From Deferrisomatales bacterium (GTDB taxonomy: Bacteria; Desulfobacterota; Deferrisomatia; Deferrisomatales; Deferrisomataceae): 54,243 nucleotides of DNA. Position 1 is the first letter of the stretch, and every line of letters starts with the position of its first letter. The stretch covers positions 1 to 54,243 of the forward strand of contig JAJRUI010000091.1 of assembly GCA_024277875.1 (NCBI GenBank), read 5' to 3'. A program made the translations under genes and the position numbers. The notes beneath the pieces were generated by a model. It was not told the DNA's origin. It made no database searches and saw nothing but the letters and a program-made list of their open reading frames with translations. Shown here piece by piece: positions 34,017 through 42,149 of this stretch.

Positions 34017-34292
34017 ATGAACAAGTCGGAACTCATCAAGGCGGTCGCCGAGAGAAGCGGCCTTCCCATGAAGGCGGCCAAGGAGGCCGTGAACACCTTT
34101 TTCGACACGTTCATCGAGGCGATCCTCGCCGACGAGCGGATCGAGATCCGGGGCTTCGGCAGTTTCGTGAACAAACGCTACGACGCGTACGTGGGGCGAA
34201 ACCCCAAGACGGGCGAGAAGATCCACGTGCCGGAAAAGAGGCTGCCGTTTTTCAAGGTCGGCAAGGAGCTGAAGTTCCGGGTCGATACCTGA
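34017..34292 (+). CDS. HU/IHF-family DNA-binding protein
   Basis: This 91-residue nucleoid protein has the typical HU pattern: MNKSELIKAVAERSGLPMKAAKEAV (dimer helices), RIEIRGFGSFVNKRYDAYVGRNPKTGEKIHVPEK (beta arms with the DNA-intercalating RNPKTGE segment), then FKVGKELK. It bends DNA as a homo- or heterodimer. Position 50 bases after the tRNA suggests possible read-through from its promoter. GGGAGG precedes the ATG. HU and IHF subunits are hard to separate by eye; the arm resembles IHF/HU hybrids common in Desulfobacterota. Confidence 0.93.
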   Translation: MNKSELIKAVAERSGLPMKAAKEAVNTFFDTFIEAILADERIEIRGFGSFVNKRYDAYVGRNPKTGEKIHVPEKRLPFFKVGKELKFRVDT

Positions 34293-34418
34293 GCCGTTTT
34301 TTCCCGAGTTTCCCCCGGGGGGGCTGCTGTCCCGCCGTCCGACCTCCGGACCCGCCACCCCTCCCGGGTTTCCCGCCGACTCCCCGTTTCCCAGCCCGAA
34401 CAGCCGGGCCGAGATGCC

Positions 34419-34649
34419 ATGTGCGTAGCCATTCCCGGTGAGATCATAGCGGTGGACCCCGGCGGTACCGCAGAGGTGGACTTCGGTGGCGTGCGCCGCA
34501 GCATCTCCCTTGCCCTGGTGCCGGACGCGGGCCCCGGTGATTTCGTCATCGTGCACGCCGGTTTCGCCCTGCACCGGGTGGACCCGGCCGAGGCCCGGGA
34601 GACCCGAGCGCTGTTCCGGGAGTTGCTCGATGACGACCCCGCAGATTGA
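34419..34649 (+). CDS. hypC: Hydrogenase maturation chaperone HypC
   Basis: This is a 76-residue protein beginning MCVAIPGEI. The essential Cys2 after the initiator Met is present, as in all HypC/HybG proteins, where it binds the Fe(CN)2CO intermediate with HypD. An OB-like small barrel follows (AEVDFGGVRRSISLALVPDAGPGDFVIVHAGFAL). The start is fixed by the MC motif. Its 3' end overlaps hypD by 20 bases. No hydrogenase structural gene is in the window. Confidence 0.95.
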   Translation: MCVAIPGEIIAVDPGGTAEVDFGGVRRSISLALVPDAGPGDFVIVHAGFALHRVDPAEARETRALFRELLDDDPAD

Positions 34650-35706
34650 TCCGGCTCCGCGCCTCCTCGAACGGGTCCAGGCGTACCGGGGTCCCCCCAC
34701 CGCGGTGATGGAGGTGTGCGGCACCCACACCGTGGCGATCGCCCGGCTGGGGCTCCGGAGCCTGTTGCCGCCCGGTGTGCGGTTCCTGTCCGGTCCCGGA
34801 TGCCCGGTGTGTGTGACCCCGGTGGACGTGTTCGACGCCGCCCTGTTCCTGGTGCGGGAGTGCGGCGTCGTGTTGGCCACCTACGGCGACGCCGTACGCG
34901 TGCCCGGCTCCGACGGCACGCTGGCCGAAGCGCGCGCCCGGGGGGCGGACGTGCGGGTCGTGTACTCGGCCCTGGACGCCCTGGCCGTGGCCCGTTCCGA
35001 GCCGGACCGGGAAGTGGTGTTCCTCGCGTTGGGGTTCGAGACCACGTCTCCAACCGTGGCGGCCACGCTGCTGGCAGCCCGGGAGGCGCGGGTCGACAAC
35101 TTCTCGGTGCTCTCAGCCCACAAGGCGCTCCTGCCGGCCATGGACGCGCTGGTGCAGGACCCGGACGTGGGAATCGACGGGTTCCTGTGCCCGGGCCACG
35201 CGAGCATGGTGCTCGGGACCCGCGGGTACCGCCCCCTGGCGGACGAGCACGACATCCCGTGCGTGGTCGCCGGGTTCGAACCCGCGGAAGTGCTCGCCGG
35301 CCTGGCCCTTCTGCTGGACCAGCGGCTGGCTGGCGAGGCCCGGGTCGAGAACGCGTACCCCCGGGCCGTGGCCCCGGACGGGAACCCGGCTGCCCGTGCG
35401 GTTCTGGAGCGGGTGTTCCAGCGGGTGGACTCCCGGTGGCGCGGGCTGGGGCTCTTGCCTGCCAGCGGGTACGACCTGCGGCCCGCGTTCGCGTCCCTGG
35501 ACGCCCGCCGCCGGTTCCTGGAAGGCGTCTCGTTCGACGGCCGGGAACCGCCGGGATGCCGGTGCGCCGACGTGCTCCGGGGCGTGCTGGAGCCGGACGG
35601 TTGCGCGCTGTTCGGGAAGCAATGCACGCCAGAAAACCCGGTGGGCGCGTGCATGGTGAGTTCGGAGGGCGCGTGCGGCGCCCGCCACCGGTACCGGGAG
35701 GCGTGA
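34630..35706 (+). CDS. hypD: Hydrogenase maturation factor HypD
   Basis: This 358-residue iron-sulfur protein works with HypC to build the Fe(CN)2CO unit of [NiFe]-hydrogenases. It shows VMEVCGTHTVAIARLGLRSLLPPGVRFLSGPGCPVCVTP (two conserved Cys motifs), VVFLALGFETTSPT, GFLCPGHASMVLG and the C-terminal [4Fe-4S] region GCRCADVLRGV...CALFGKQCTPENPVGACMVSSEGAC. ATG 34630 lies inside hypC; the stop overlaps hypE as GTGA, giving a tightly coupled operon. Confidence 0.96.
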   Translation: MTTPQIDPAPRLLERVQAYRGPPTAVMEVCGTHTVAIARLGLRSLLPPGVRFLSGPGCPVCVTPVDVFDAALFLVRECGVVLATYGDAVRVPGSDGTLAEARARGADVRVVYSALDALAVARSEPDREVVFLALGFETTSPTVAATLLAAREARVDNFSVLSAHKALLPAMDALVQDPDVGIDGFLCPGHASMVLGTRGYRPLADEHDIPCVVAGFEPAEVLAGLALLLDQRLAGEARVENAYPRAVAPDGNPAARAVLERVFQRVDSRWRGLGLLPASGYDLRPAFASLDARRRFLEGVSFDGREPPGCRCADVLRGVLEPDGCALFGKQCTPENPVGACMVSSEGACGARHRYREA

Positions 35707-36710
35707 GCGTGACCGAGGTGATCACCCGGGCCCACGGCGGTGGCGGGGTGCAGACCCACGACCTGATCCGGGAGGTGTTCGCCGCCCGGTTCTCCAACCC
35801 GATCCTGGACCGCCAGGACGACGCGGCCGTGGTGGACGCCGTGCCGGCCGGCCGGCTGGCCGTGACCACCGACTCGTTCGTGGTGGATCCGTGGCGGTTC
35901 CCCGGCGGCAACCTGGGCGACCTGGCGGTGTGCGGCACGGTGAACGACCTGTCCATGGTGGGTGCCGAGCCCCGCTACCTGACCGCCGGTTTCATCCTTC
36001 CCGAGGGATTCCCCCTGGCCGGGCTCGAGGCGATCGCCGACGCGATGGCCCGGCGGGCCGGGGAAGCAGGCGTGCGGATCGTGGCCGGTGATACCAAGGT
36101 GGTGGGGCCCGGGTGCGGGCCGTTCGTGAACACGGCCGGGGTGGGCTGGGTGGCCGACGGCCGGGAGATCACGGGGGGCGGGGCCCGGCCGGGAGACGCG
36201 GTGCTCCTGACCGGTGACGTGGGGCGCCACGGGATCGCGGTGCTGTCCCGGCGGGAGGGGGTCGGGTTCTCGACCCGGATCGAGAGCGACGTGGCACCGC
36301 TGTGGGGGCTGGTGGCCGCGGTGCTCGACGCCGGTGTGCCGGTGCACGTGCTGCGGGACCCCACCCGTGGCGGCGTGGCCGGGGCCCTGAACGAGGTCGC
36401 CGTCCAGTCCGGTGTCGAGATCGAGATCCAGGAGGACGCGGTGCCGGTGCTGCCCGCGGTGGCTGGCGCGTGCGACCTGTTGGGTTATGATCCGTTGCAC
36501 GTGGCCAACGAGGGAAGGGCGCTGGTGGTGATTCCCGAGGACGCGGCCGATGCGGCCCTGGCCAGGCTCCGGAGCCACCCGCTGGGCGCCGGGGCGGTCC
36601 GGATCGGGCAGGTGTCGGCCGGACCGCCCCGGGTGGTTGCCCGGACCCCGTTGGGGGGGCGAAGGCTGGTGGATCCGCCGGGAGGAGAGCTTCTTCCCAG
36701 GATTTGTTAA
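35703..36710 (+). CDS. hypE: Hydrogenase maturation factor HypE
   Basis: This 335-residue PurM-fold enzyme converts a carbamoylated C-terminal Cys to thiocyanate, supplying the cyanide ligands of [NiFe]-hydrogenase. It has the usual start AHGGGGVQTHDLIREVFAARFSNPIL, ATP-site DDAAVVD, FPGGNLGDLAVCGTVNDLSM, and ends LLPRIC, the conserved C-terminal tail with the modified Cys. The GTG at 35703 overlaps hypD; a second GTG lies two codons later. HypF, which would provide the carbamoyl group, and HypA/B are not in the window. Confidence 0.96.
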   Translation: MSVTEVITRAHGGGGVQTHDLIREVFAARFSNPILDRQDDAAVVDAVPAGRLAVTTDSFVVDPWRFPGGNLGDLAVCGTVNDLSMVGAEPRYLTAGFILPEGFPLAGLEAIADAMARRAGEAGVRIVAGDTKVVGPGCGPFVNTAGVGWVADGREITGGGARPGDAVLLTGDVGRHGIAVLSRREGVGFSTRIESDVAPLWGLVAAVLDAGVPVHVLRDPTRGGVAGALNEVAVQSGVEIEIQEDAVPVLPAVAGACDLLGYDPLHVANEGRALVVIPEDAADAALARLRSHPLGAGAVRIGQVSAGPPRVVARTPLGGRRLVDPPGGELLPRIC

Positions 36711-36846
36711 GATGGGTTTCCAGGCACCCGGCTGCGACCGGGGGTGAGGGCAAAAAAGTTCCAAAAGATTTTCCGGAGGGTGGCCGTAAAGGGATCTGCG
36801 GTACCACGCCCGGGGCAGCCCCGGGGATCGCGCAACGGGAGTCGGG

Positions 36847-38271
36847 ATGGCGCAGCAGCCGACCGTTTTGGTCGTGGACGACGATCCGGGAATCCGGGAG
36901 TACCTGGACAGCCTGCTGGCCCTGGCCGGGTACCGGGTGGAGGCCGCTGCCAGCGGCGTGGAGGCCCTGGCCCGCCTGGAGAACGGCCTGTCCCCGGACG
37001 TGGTGATCCTGGATATCATGATGCCCGAGATGGACGGGCTGGAGACCCTGGCCCACCTGCGGGAGAGGGACCCGGATCTGCCGATCATCATGCTCTCCGG
37101 GGTCGGCCAGACCGCGACGGTGGTGCGCGCGATGAAGGCCGGTGCGTACGACTACGTGGACAAGTCGTTCGAGGTGGACGAACTCCAGATCGCCGTGGAG
37201 AAGGCCCTGGAACGCCGCCAGCTGGTGCAGGAGATCCACCACCTGCGTTCCCAGCTGCGGACCCTGGACGAGGCCGACCCGATCGTCGGGGTGAGCCGCC
37301 CCCTCCAGCAGATGAAGGAACTCCTCGACAACATCGCCGACACCGATGTCACCGTGTTGATCGAGGGCGAGAGCGGGGTGGGCAAGGAACTGGTCGCCCG
37401 CAGGCTGCACCGCAACTCGTCCCGGTGCTCGAAGCGGTGGGTCAAGGTCAACTGCGCCGCCCTGCCCAACGACCTCCTGGAGAGCGAGCTGTTCGGGTAC
37501 GAGAAGGGCGCGTTTACCGGGGCCCTGAAACGCAAGGAGGGCAAGTTCGAGTACGCCGACGGGGGCACGATCTTCCTGGACGAGATCGGGGAGATCTCGC
37601 TGTCTTTGCAGGCGAAGTTGCTCCAGGTGCTCCAGGACCGGGAGTTCTGCCGGCTGGGCGGCAACGAGGTGGTCCGGGTGGACGTGCGGGTGGTGTGCGC
37701 GACCAACCGGGACCTTCGCGAGTGCGTGGAACGCCGGGAGTTCCGGGAGGACCTGTACTACCGGCTCAACGTGGTCAACATCCGCACGCCGGCCCTCCGG
37801 GAGCGGCGGGAGGACATCCCGATCCTCACCCGATACTTCCTGCACAAGTACGCGGAAAAGTACGGCCGGGCCCGCACCGAAGTGTCGGACCAGCTCATGG
37901 CCTACTTCCTGTCCTACGACTGGCCGGGAAACGTGCGGGAGCTGGAGAACCTGGTCAAGCGTCTGGTGATCCTGGACGACGAGCGGTTCCTGTTCTCGGA
38001 GTTCAAGAGCCGGGACGTCTCCCCCACGGCCCCGTCCTTGGGGGACGATCCGGATCCGGAGGCGTTCGAGATCGACTTCGACGCCCTGGAGGGGCCGATC
38101 TCGCTGAAACAGATCGCCCGGGACGCCGCGCTCCAGGCCGAACGCCGGATGATCGCGGCCGTGCTCGAGCAGACCAACTGGAACCGGCGCAAGGCGGCCA
38201 AGCTCCTGGACGTGAGTTACAAGACCCTGCTGTACAAGATCCGGGAGTGCGGCCTCAGGCCCCAGGAGTGA
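36847..38271 (+). CDS. Sigma-54-dependent response regulator (NtrC/AtoC family)
   Basis: This 474-residue regulator has a receiver domain (1-120) with acidic pocket VVDDDPG, phospho-acceptor Asp56 (VILDIMMP), Ser84 and Lys106; the Pro usually after that Lys is Ser. The AAA+ domain (about 145-385) has Walker A GESGVGKEL, the sigma-54 contact loop GAFTGA, Walker B TIFLDEIGEI and the arginine-finger region FREDLYYRLNV. A Fis-type helix-turn-helix closes it (NRRKAAKLLDVSYKTLLYKIRE). No histidine kinase is adjacent, so it is an orphan here. Its 3' end overlaps the convergent ubiE by 17 bases. Confidence 0.94.
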   Translation: MAQQPTVLVVDDDPGIREYLDSLLALAGYRVEAAASGVEALARLENGLSPDVVILDIMMPEMDGLETLAHLRERDPDLPIIMLSGVGQTATVVRAMKAGAYDYVDKSFEVDELQIAVEKALERRQLVQEIHHLRSQLRTLDEADPIVGVSRPLQQMKELLDNIADTDVTVLIEGESGVGKELVARRLHRNSSRCSKRWVKVNCAALPNDLLESELFGYEKGAFTGALKRKEGKFEYADGGTIFLDEIGEISLSLQAKLLQVLQDREFCRLGGNEVVRVDVRVVCATNRDLRECVERREFREDLYYRLNVVNIRTPALRERREDIPILTRYFLHKYAEKYGRARTEVSDQLMAYFLSYDWPGNVRELENLVKRLVILDDERFLFSEFKSRDVSPTAPSLGDDPDPEAFEIDFDALEGPISLKQIARDAALQAERRMIAAVLEQTNWNRRKAAKLLDVSYKTLLYKIRECGLRPQE

Positions 38272-39004
38272 TCCCCGGCGCCTGCCCGTGCGGCCGGACC
38301 CCCCGGTACAGGGTGGCCACCCCGAGGGTGAGGTCCCGGTAGGACACCTCCCCGAACCCCACCTCTTCCATCGACCTGGCGAACGCGGCTCGCGACGGGA
38401 ACCCCTCGACGCTCCTGGGCAAGTATCGATACGCGTCGAAGTCGCCCGACACGACCCCTCCCAGGAACGGCAGCACCCGGCTAAAGTACAGCCCGTACAG
38501 CCGGGCCACCACCGGGTTGGGGGGGATCGAGAAGTCGAGTATGAGAGCGGTTCCGCCAGGGCAGAGGACCCGGAGCATCTCGGCCAGGGCCCGGTCCCTG
38601 CGCACCACGTTGCGGATGCCGAACGCGATGGTGACCGCGTCGAACGCGCCGTCCCGGTACGGCAGGTCCTCGGCCGACGCGTTCTGCAGGAGGACGCGGC
38701 CGTCCAGGCCGGCCCGGGCGATTTTCGGCACGGCTCCGCGGAGCATCGGCATGGCGAAGTCCGCGCCGAACACGCGGGCTCCCGGCCGGGCCCGGGCAGC
38801 GGCCAGCGAGACGTCCCCGGTGCCGCACGCCAGGTCCAGCACCCGGAGCGGGGTCTCGGGCAGCTGCGCCACCAGCTGGCGCCGCCACGACCGGTCCACC
38901 CCAAAACTGAGCAGCCGGTTCAGCAGGTCGTAGGTCGGAGCGATGGCGGAGAACATCCGGCGGATCGCGCGGGTGCGCTCCGGAGCGGTCCCGGGCCGGG
39001 TCAT
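38255..39004 (-). CDS. ubiE: Demethylmenaquinone/ubiquinone methyltransferase (UbiE/MenG)
   Basis: This 249-residue SAM-dependent C-methyltransferase acts in quinone synthesis. The UbiE signature is clear: MFSAIAPTYDLLNRLLSFGVDRSWRR, motif I VLDLACGTGDVSLAAARA, NASAEDLPYRDGAFDAVTIAFGIRNV, LDFSIPPNPVVARLYGLYFSRVLPFLGGVVSGDFDAYRYLPRSVEGFP. In an anaerobe it would methylate demethylmenaquinone. ATG 39004 overlaps the thiS stop as ATGA, so it is co-transcribed with the thiamine genes, a gene order without obvious metabolic logic. Confidence 0.94.
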   Translation of the reverse strand: MTRPGTAPERTRAIRRMFSAIAPTYDLLNRLLSFGVDRSWRRQLVAQLPETPLRVLDLACGTGDVSLAAARARPGARVFGADFAMPMLRGAVPKIARAGLDGRVLLQNASAEDLPYRDGAFDAVTIAFGIRNVVRRDRALAEMLRVLCPGGTALILDFSIPPNPVVARLYGLYFSRVLPFLGGVVSGDFDAYRYLPRSVEGFPSRAAFARSMEEVGFGEVSYRDLTLGVATLYRGVRPHGQAPGITPGA

Positions 39005-39204
39005 CCTCCCCCCACGAACCGGACGATCTCGATCCGGTCGCCTTCGGCCAGCCGTTCCTGGCCGTAGCGGTCCCTGTCCACGATCTCCCGATTGCGCTCC
39101 ACCACCACGGTGGCGGCGTCCACTCCCAGCCGGGCCAGCAGGTCGGCCACGGACGCGCCGGGCCGGGGTGCGTCCTGCTCGGTTCCGTTTACAACGATGC
39201 GCAC
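39001..39204 (-). CDS. thiS: Sulfur carrier protein ThiS
   Basis: This 67-residue ubiquitin-like carrier begins [28 protein letters not shown] and ends RFVGGG, giving the Gly-Gly tail needed for adenylation and thiocarboxylate formation (with one extra Gly, as usual). It delivers sulfur to ThiG for the thiazole ring. The start is GTG at 39204, 16 bases inside thiH; the stop overlaps ubiE. Adenylation probably comes from the ThiF fusion at 31517-32323. Confidence 0.93.
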   Translation of the reverse strand: MRIVVNGTEQDAPRPGASVADLLARLGVDAATVVVERNREIVDRDRYGQERLAEGDRIEIVRFVGGG

Positions 39205-40349
39205 GGCTTGCCGTCACCTCCGGACGCGCCCACTTCCCGGTCCAGGAACGCCGCGTCCCAGTCTTTCCACACCGGTTCGATCCCGAGACCCGCCAGGCGG
39301 GCCGAGACCTCGGCCGGCGAGCGGCGGTCCTCCACCTGGAACTGCCCTTCGGCTTCTTCTGGATGGGTGTACCCGCCGGGTTCGGTGCGCGAGCCCGCAC
39401 TCATGTGGGTGATGCAGACCGGCGCCAGGCCGTCCCGGAACCGGGGCTCCTCGCGGGTGGACAGCACCAGGCCCGCGTCGGGCAGGAGCAGCCGGAGGGC
39501 GCACGCCAGCTGAACCAGGTCCCGGTCGGATACGGGGTGGGGCGGGGCGATGCCGCCTGCCGCGGCCCGCAACCGGGGGAATGACACGCACACCTGGGTC
39601 TCCCAGTACCGGCGCTGGAGCCACAGCGCGTGCAGGGCCACCGCCGTTGCCTCCAGCCGCCACGGGCCGAGGCCCAGCAGGGCACCGATCCCCACCCGGC
39701 GCATGCCGGCCGCAGCGCCCCGGGCAGGCGCGCCCAGCCGCCACCGATAGTCGGCCTTGGGCCCGGACGGATGGACCCGGGCGTACAACTCCGGGTCGTA
39801 GGTCTCCTGGTACACCGTGAGGCTGTCCACGCCGGCAGCCACCAGGCGGGCGTATCCGCCTTCATCCAGGGGATAGACCTCGATTCCGACGCTTGCAAAC
39901 CGGCGGTGGAGCTGGCCGGCCACCTGTTCGAGGTAGGCGGGGGACACCACCCGGGGCGCTTCCCCGGACACCAGCAGCACGTTTCGGAAACCCTCTCCCC
40001 ACAATGCGCCGGCCTCGTCGTCCACCTGTTCGGGCGTCAAGGTGGCCCGCCGGACCGGGTTGGCCCGGTTGAACCCGCAGTACACGCAGCCGTTGGTGCA
40101 CTCGTTGGACAGGTACAGGGGGGCGTACAGCTGGATCACCCGGCCGAAGCGTTCCCGGGTAACGGCCTGGGCCCGGGCGGCGAGGTCCTCCAGGTGCGGG
40201 GCGGCTGCCGGCGAGATCAGGGCCAGGAAACCGTCCAGGTCCACGGCCGGCCCGGCCAGGGCCCGCTCCACGTCCGCAGCCGTGGCGCATTCGGCACGCT
40301 GGGCCAACCGTTCCGGGGGGTGGGCCGAAAGGACCGCGTCGAAGCTCAT
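39189..40349 (-). CDS. thiH: 2-iminoacetate synthase ThiH (radical SAM)
   Basis: This is a 386-residue radical-SAM enzyme that cleaves tyrosine to dehydroglycine (iminoacetate) for thiazole synthesis, the oxygen-independent route. The [4Fe-4S] motif is [14 protein letters not shown] (C-x3-C-x2-C), with supporting motifs [44 protein letters not shown] and the C-terminal [13 protein letters not shown] typical of ThiH. ATG 40349 overlaps the thiG stop as ATGA. Presence of ThiH instead of ThiO fits an anaerobic host. Confidence 0.95.
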   Translation of the reverse strand: MSFDAVLSAHPPERLAQRAECATAADVERALAGPAVDLDGFLALISPAAAPHLEDLAARAQAVTRERFGRVIQLYAPLYLSNECTNGCVYCGFNRANPVRRATLTPEQVDDEAGALWGEGFRNVLLVSGEAPRVVSPAYLEQVAGQLHRRFASVGIEVYPLDEGGYARLVAAGVDSLTVYQETYDPELYARVHPSGPKADYRWRLGAPARGAAAGMRRVGIGALLGLGPWRLEATAVALHALWLQRRYWETQVCVSFPRLRAAAGGIAPPHPVSDRDLVQLACALRLLLPDAGLVLSTREEPRFRDGLAPVCITHMSAGSRTEPGGYTHPEEAEGQFQVEDRRSPAEVSARLAGLGIEPVWKDWDAAFLDREVGASGGDGKPCASL

Positions 40350-41140
40350 GGTTCGTCGCGCAGGAAGCCGGTGAGCGGGCTCGAGGCCCGGGCTTCGGGC
40401 AGTACCGGACTGCGGCCGGCCAGGTACGCCTGCCTGCCGGCCTCGACCCCCTTGCGGAACGCGGCGGCCATGGCCACCGGGTCCCGGGCCACGGCCACGG
40501 CGGTGTTCACCAGCACCGCGTCGGCGCCCAGTTCCATGGCAGCGGCGGCGTGGGACGGCACCCCGAGCCCGGCGTCCACCACCACCGGCACCCGGCAGGT
40601 CTCCACGATGATCCCCACGGCGTCCCGGGTGCGCAGCCCCCGTCCCGAGCCGATGGGCGACCCCAGGGGCATCACCGTGGCCGTGCCCGCCTCCTCCAGG
40701 TGCTTGGCCAGCACCGGATCCGCGCCAATATACGGCAGCACCGTGAACCCCTCGGCCACCAGTGCCTCGGCGGCGCGCAGGGTCTCCACCGGGTCGGGCA
40801 GCAGGTACCGGGGGTCCGGTGTCACCTCCAGCTTGACCCAGGAGGACAGGCCGGACGCCCGCGCCAGCCGGGCCAGCCGAACGGCCTCGCCCGCGTCCCG
40901 CGCTCCCGACGTGTTGGGGAGCAGCAGGTACCGCTCCCGGTCCACGTGGGCGAGGATGTCCTCGTCGGGCCGGGTCAGGTCCACCCGTCGCAGGGCCACG
41001 GTCACGATCTCGGTTCCCGACGCCTCCAGGGCGTCGGCCATGACCCGCGGCCCGGAGAACTTCCCGGTGCCCATCAAGAGGCGCGAGCCGAACGTGCGTC
41101 CGGCGATGACGAGGGGATCTGTGGCGGGGGTGGGAGGCAT
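40346..41140 (-). CDS. thiG: Thiazole synthase ThiG
   Basis: This 264-residue TIM-barrel enzyme builds the thiazole phosphate from deoxyxylulose phosphate, dehydroglycine and ThiS thiocarboxylate. Signatures: [45 protein letters not shown] (with WVKLEV, Lys as the Schiff-base residue), [33 protein letters not shown] and [14 protein letters not shown]. First gene of thiG-thiH-thiS-ubiE. A promoter is seen at 41181-41209; no TPP riboswitch was found in the leader. Confidence 0.95.
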   Translation of the reverse strand: MPPTPATDPLVIAGRTFGSRLLMGTGKFSGPRVMADALEASGTEIVTVALRRVDLTRPDEDILAHVDRERYLLLPNTSGARDAGEAVRLARLARASGLSSWVKLEVTPDPRYLLPDPVETLRAAEALVAEGFTVLPYIGADPVLAKHLEEAGTATVMPLGSPIGSGRGLRTRDAVGIIVETCRVPVVVDAGLGVPSHAAAAMELGADAVLVNTAVAVARDPVAMAAAFRKGVEAGRQAYLAGRSPVLPEARASSPLTGFLRDEP

Positions 41141-41180
41141 CGGGTTCCTCGAGCGCGGCAGAAGGTGCCGGGGGAGGCGT

Positions 41181-41209
41181 AGTATCCCAGAGCCCGGAGG
41201 ACGTTGCAA
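41181..41209 (-). promoter_or_regulatory. Promoter candidate for the thiG operon
   Basis: On the minus strand TTGCAA (41204-41209) and GATACT (41181-41186) are separated by 17 bases, each matching four of six consensus positions, and lie 41 bases upstream of the thiG ATG. Confidence 0.4.
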
Positions 41210-41336
41210 CCGGCGTTCGGGGCCTGGACCGCCGCGACGGGGCCGGGTATCCTGCTGGCCCCCGCCCGCGGGGGGGGGAGGCCAGCCAAGCGGCCGGGGT
41301 GCGGGGCCCGGCCCCAGACGAAGCAGGAGGAGCGCC

Positions 41337-41675
41337 GTGAAGATCGGAGCCGTGGACCAGGTCGAGGCCGTGCCCGTGGAAATGGACGGGGCCAGCGGGG
41401 TCACCATGCGCGTGGTGATCGGCGAACCCCAGGGCGCGCCCAACTTCGTGATGCGGGTGTTCGACGTCGCGCCGGGCGGGCACAGCCCCCATCACAGCCA
41501 CGGGTTCGAGCACGAGGTGTTCGTGCTGTCCGGCCGGGGCACGTTCGTGGAACAGGGCCGGGAGGAGACCCTGGCCGCCGGCGACGTGGTGTTCGTGCCC
41601 CCCGACGTCGTCCACCAGTTCCGTGCCGCTGCCGACGAGGGACTGCGGTTCATCTGCGTGGTGCCGAGGGCGTGA
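41337..41675 (+). CDS. Single-domain cupin protein
   Basis: This 112-residue cupin has motif 1 [24 protein letters not shown] (three His and a Glu for metal) and motif 2 [16 protein letters not shown]. The GTG at 41337 has AGGAGG seven bases upstream. It resembles the small stand-alone cupins often annotated as dimethylsulfoniopropionate-lyase-like or mannose-isomerase-like, but no substrate can be assigned. It is followed closely by a secreted rhodanese; the two may share a transcript. It is a different subgroup from the cupin at 14811. Confidence 0.87.
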   Translation: MKIGAVDQVEAVPVEMDGASGVTMRVVIGEPQGAPNFVMRVFDVAPGGHSPHHSHGFEHEVFVLSGRGTFVEQGREETLAAGDVVFVPPDVVHQFRAAADEGLRFICVVPRA

Positions 41676-41743
41676 AACCGATCCCGCCGGGGAGCATCCA
41701 ACCCGCCGTGGGCCACGCACCGATGGGGGGACGGAGGCTGCGG

Positions 41744-42142
41744 ATGGGAGCGCGGTGGAAACGGGGGGTGTTTCTGGGCCTGGTGCTCGCGGTGGTGGGG
41801 CTGGCCGTGTCGGCCCGGCCTGCCGCAGCCGGGGTTCACGACGTGGACACGCCGGCCCTCGAGTTCCTGCTGGCCGGCGGCGGGGTGTTCCTCCTGGACG
41901 TGCGCACCCCGGGGGAGTACGCCCGCGGCCACATCGAGGGCGCGGTACTGATCCCGATGAACCGGGTGCCGTCCCGGCTCGGGGAGATCCCCCGGGACGG
42001 CAAGGTGGTGGTGGTGTGCGCCACGGGCGCCCGGAGCGCCGCAGTGGCCCGGTACCTGGACGACCAGGGCTACCCGTGGGTGGCCAACTACGTGGACGGC
42101 GTGGTCGGGTGGTACCGGAAGGGGCTGCCCCTGGCCCGGTGA
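41744..42142 (+). CDS. Secreted rhodanese-like sulfurtransferase
   Basis: This is a 132-residue protein: signal peptide (MGARWKRGVFLGLVLAVVGLAVSARPAAA), then a single rhodanese domain (FLLDVRTPGEYARGHIEGAVLIPMNRVPSRLGEI) with active-site loop VVVCATGARSAAVA, where the Cys would carry persulfide. Periplasmic single-domain rhodaneses donate sulfane sulfur or sense sulfide; the partner is unknown. ATG 41744 has GGAGG six bases upstream and begins the signal peptide; in-frame codons at 41671 and 41723 are alternatives. Confidence 0.9.
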   Translation: MGARWKRGVFLGLVLAVVGLAVSARPAAAGVHDVDTPALEFLLAGGGVFLLDVRTPGEYARGHIEGAVLIPMNRVPSRLGEIPRDGKVVVVCATGARSAAVARYLDDQGYPWVANYVDGVVGWYRKGLPLAR

Positions 42143-42149
42143 CCCCGGA

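Noticed and set aside
41141-41336. TPP riboswitch expected upstream of thiG
   Set aside because: Neither the CUGAGA nor the ACCUGAUC..GAUAAUGCCAGCG-like core could be found on the minus strand; only a simple promoter is visible.
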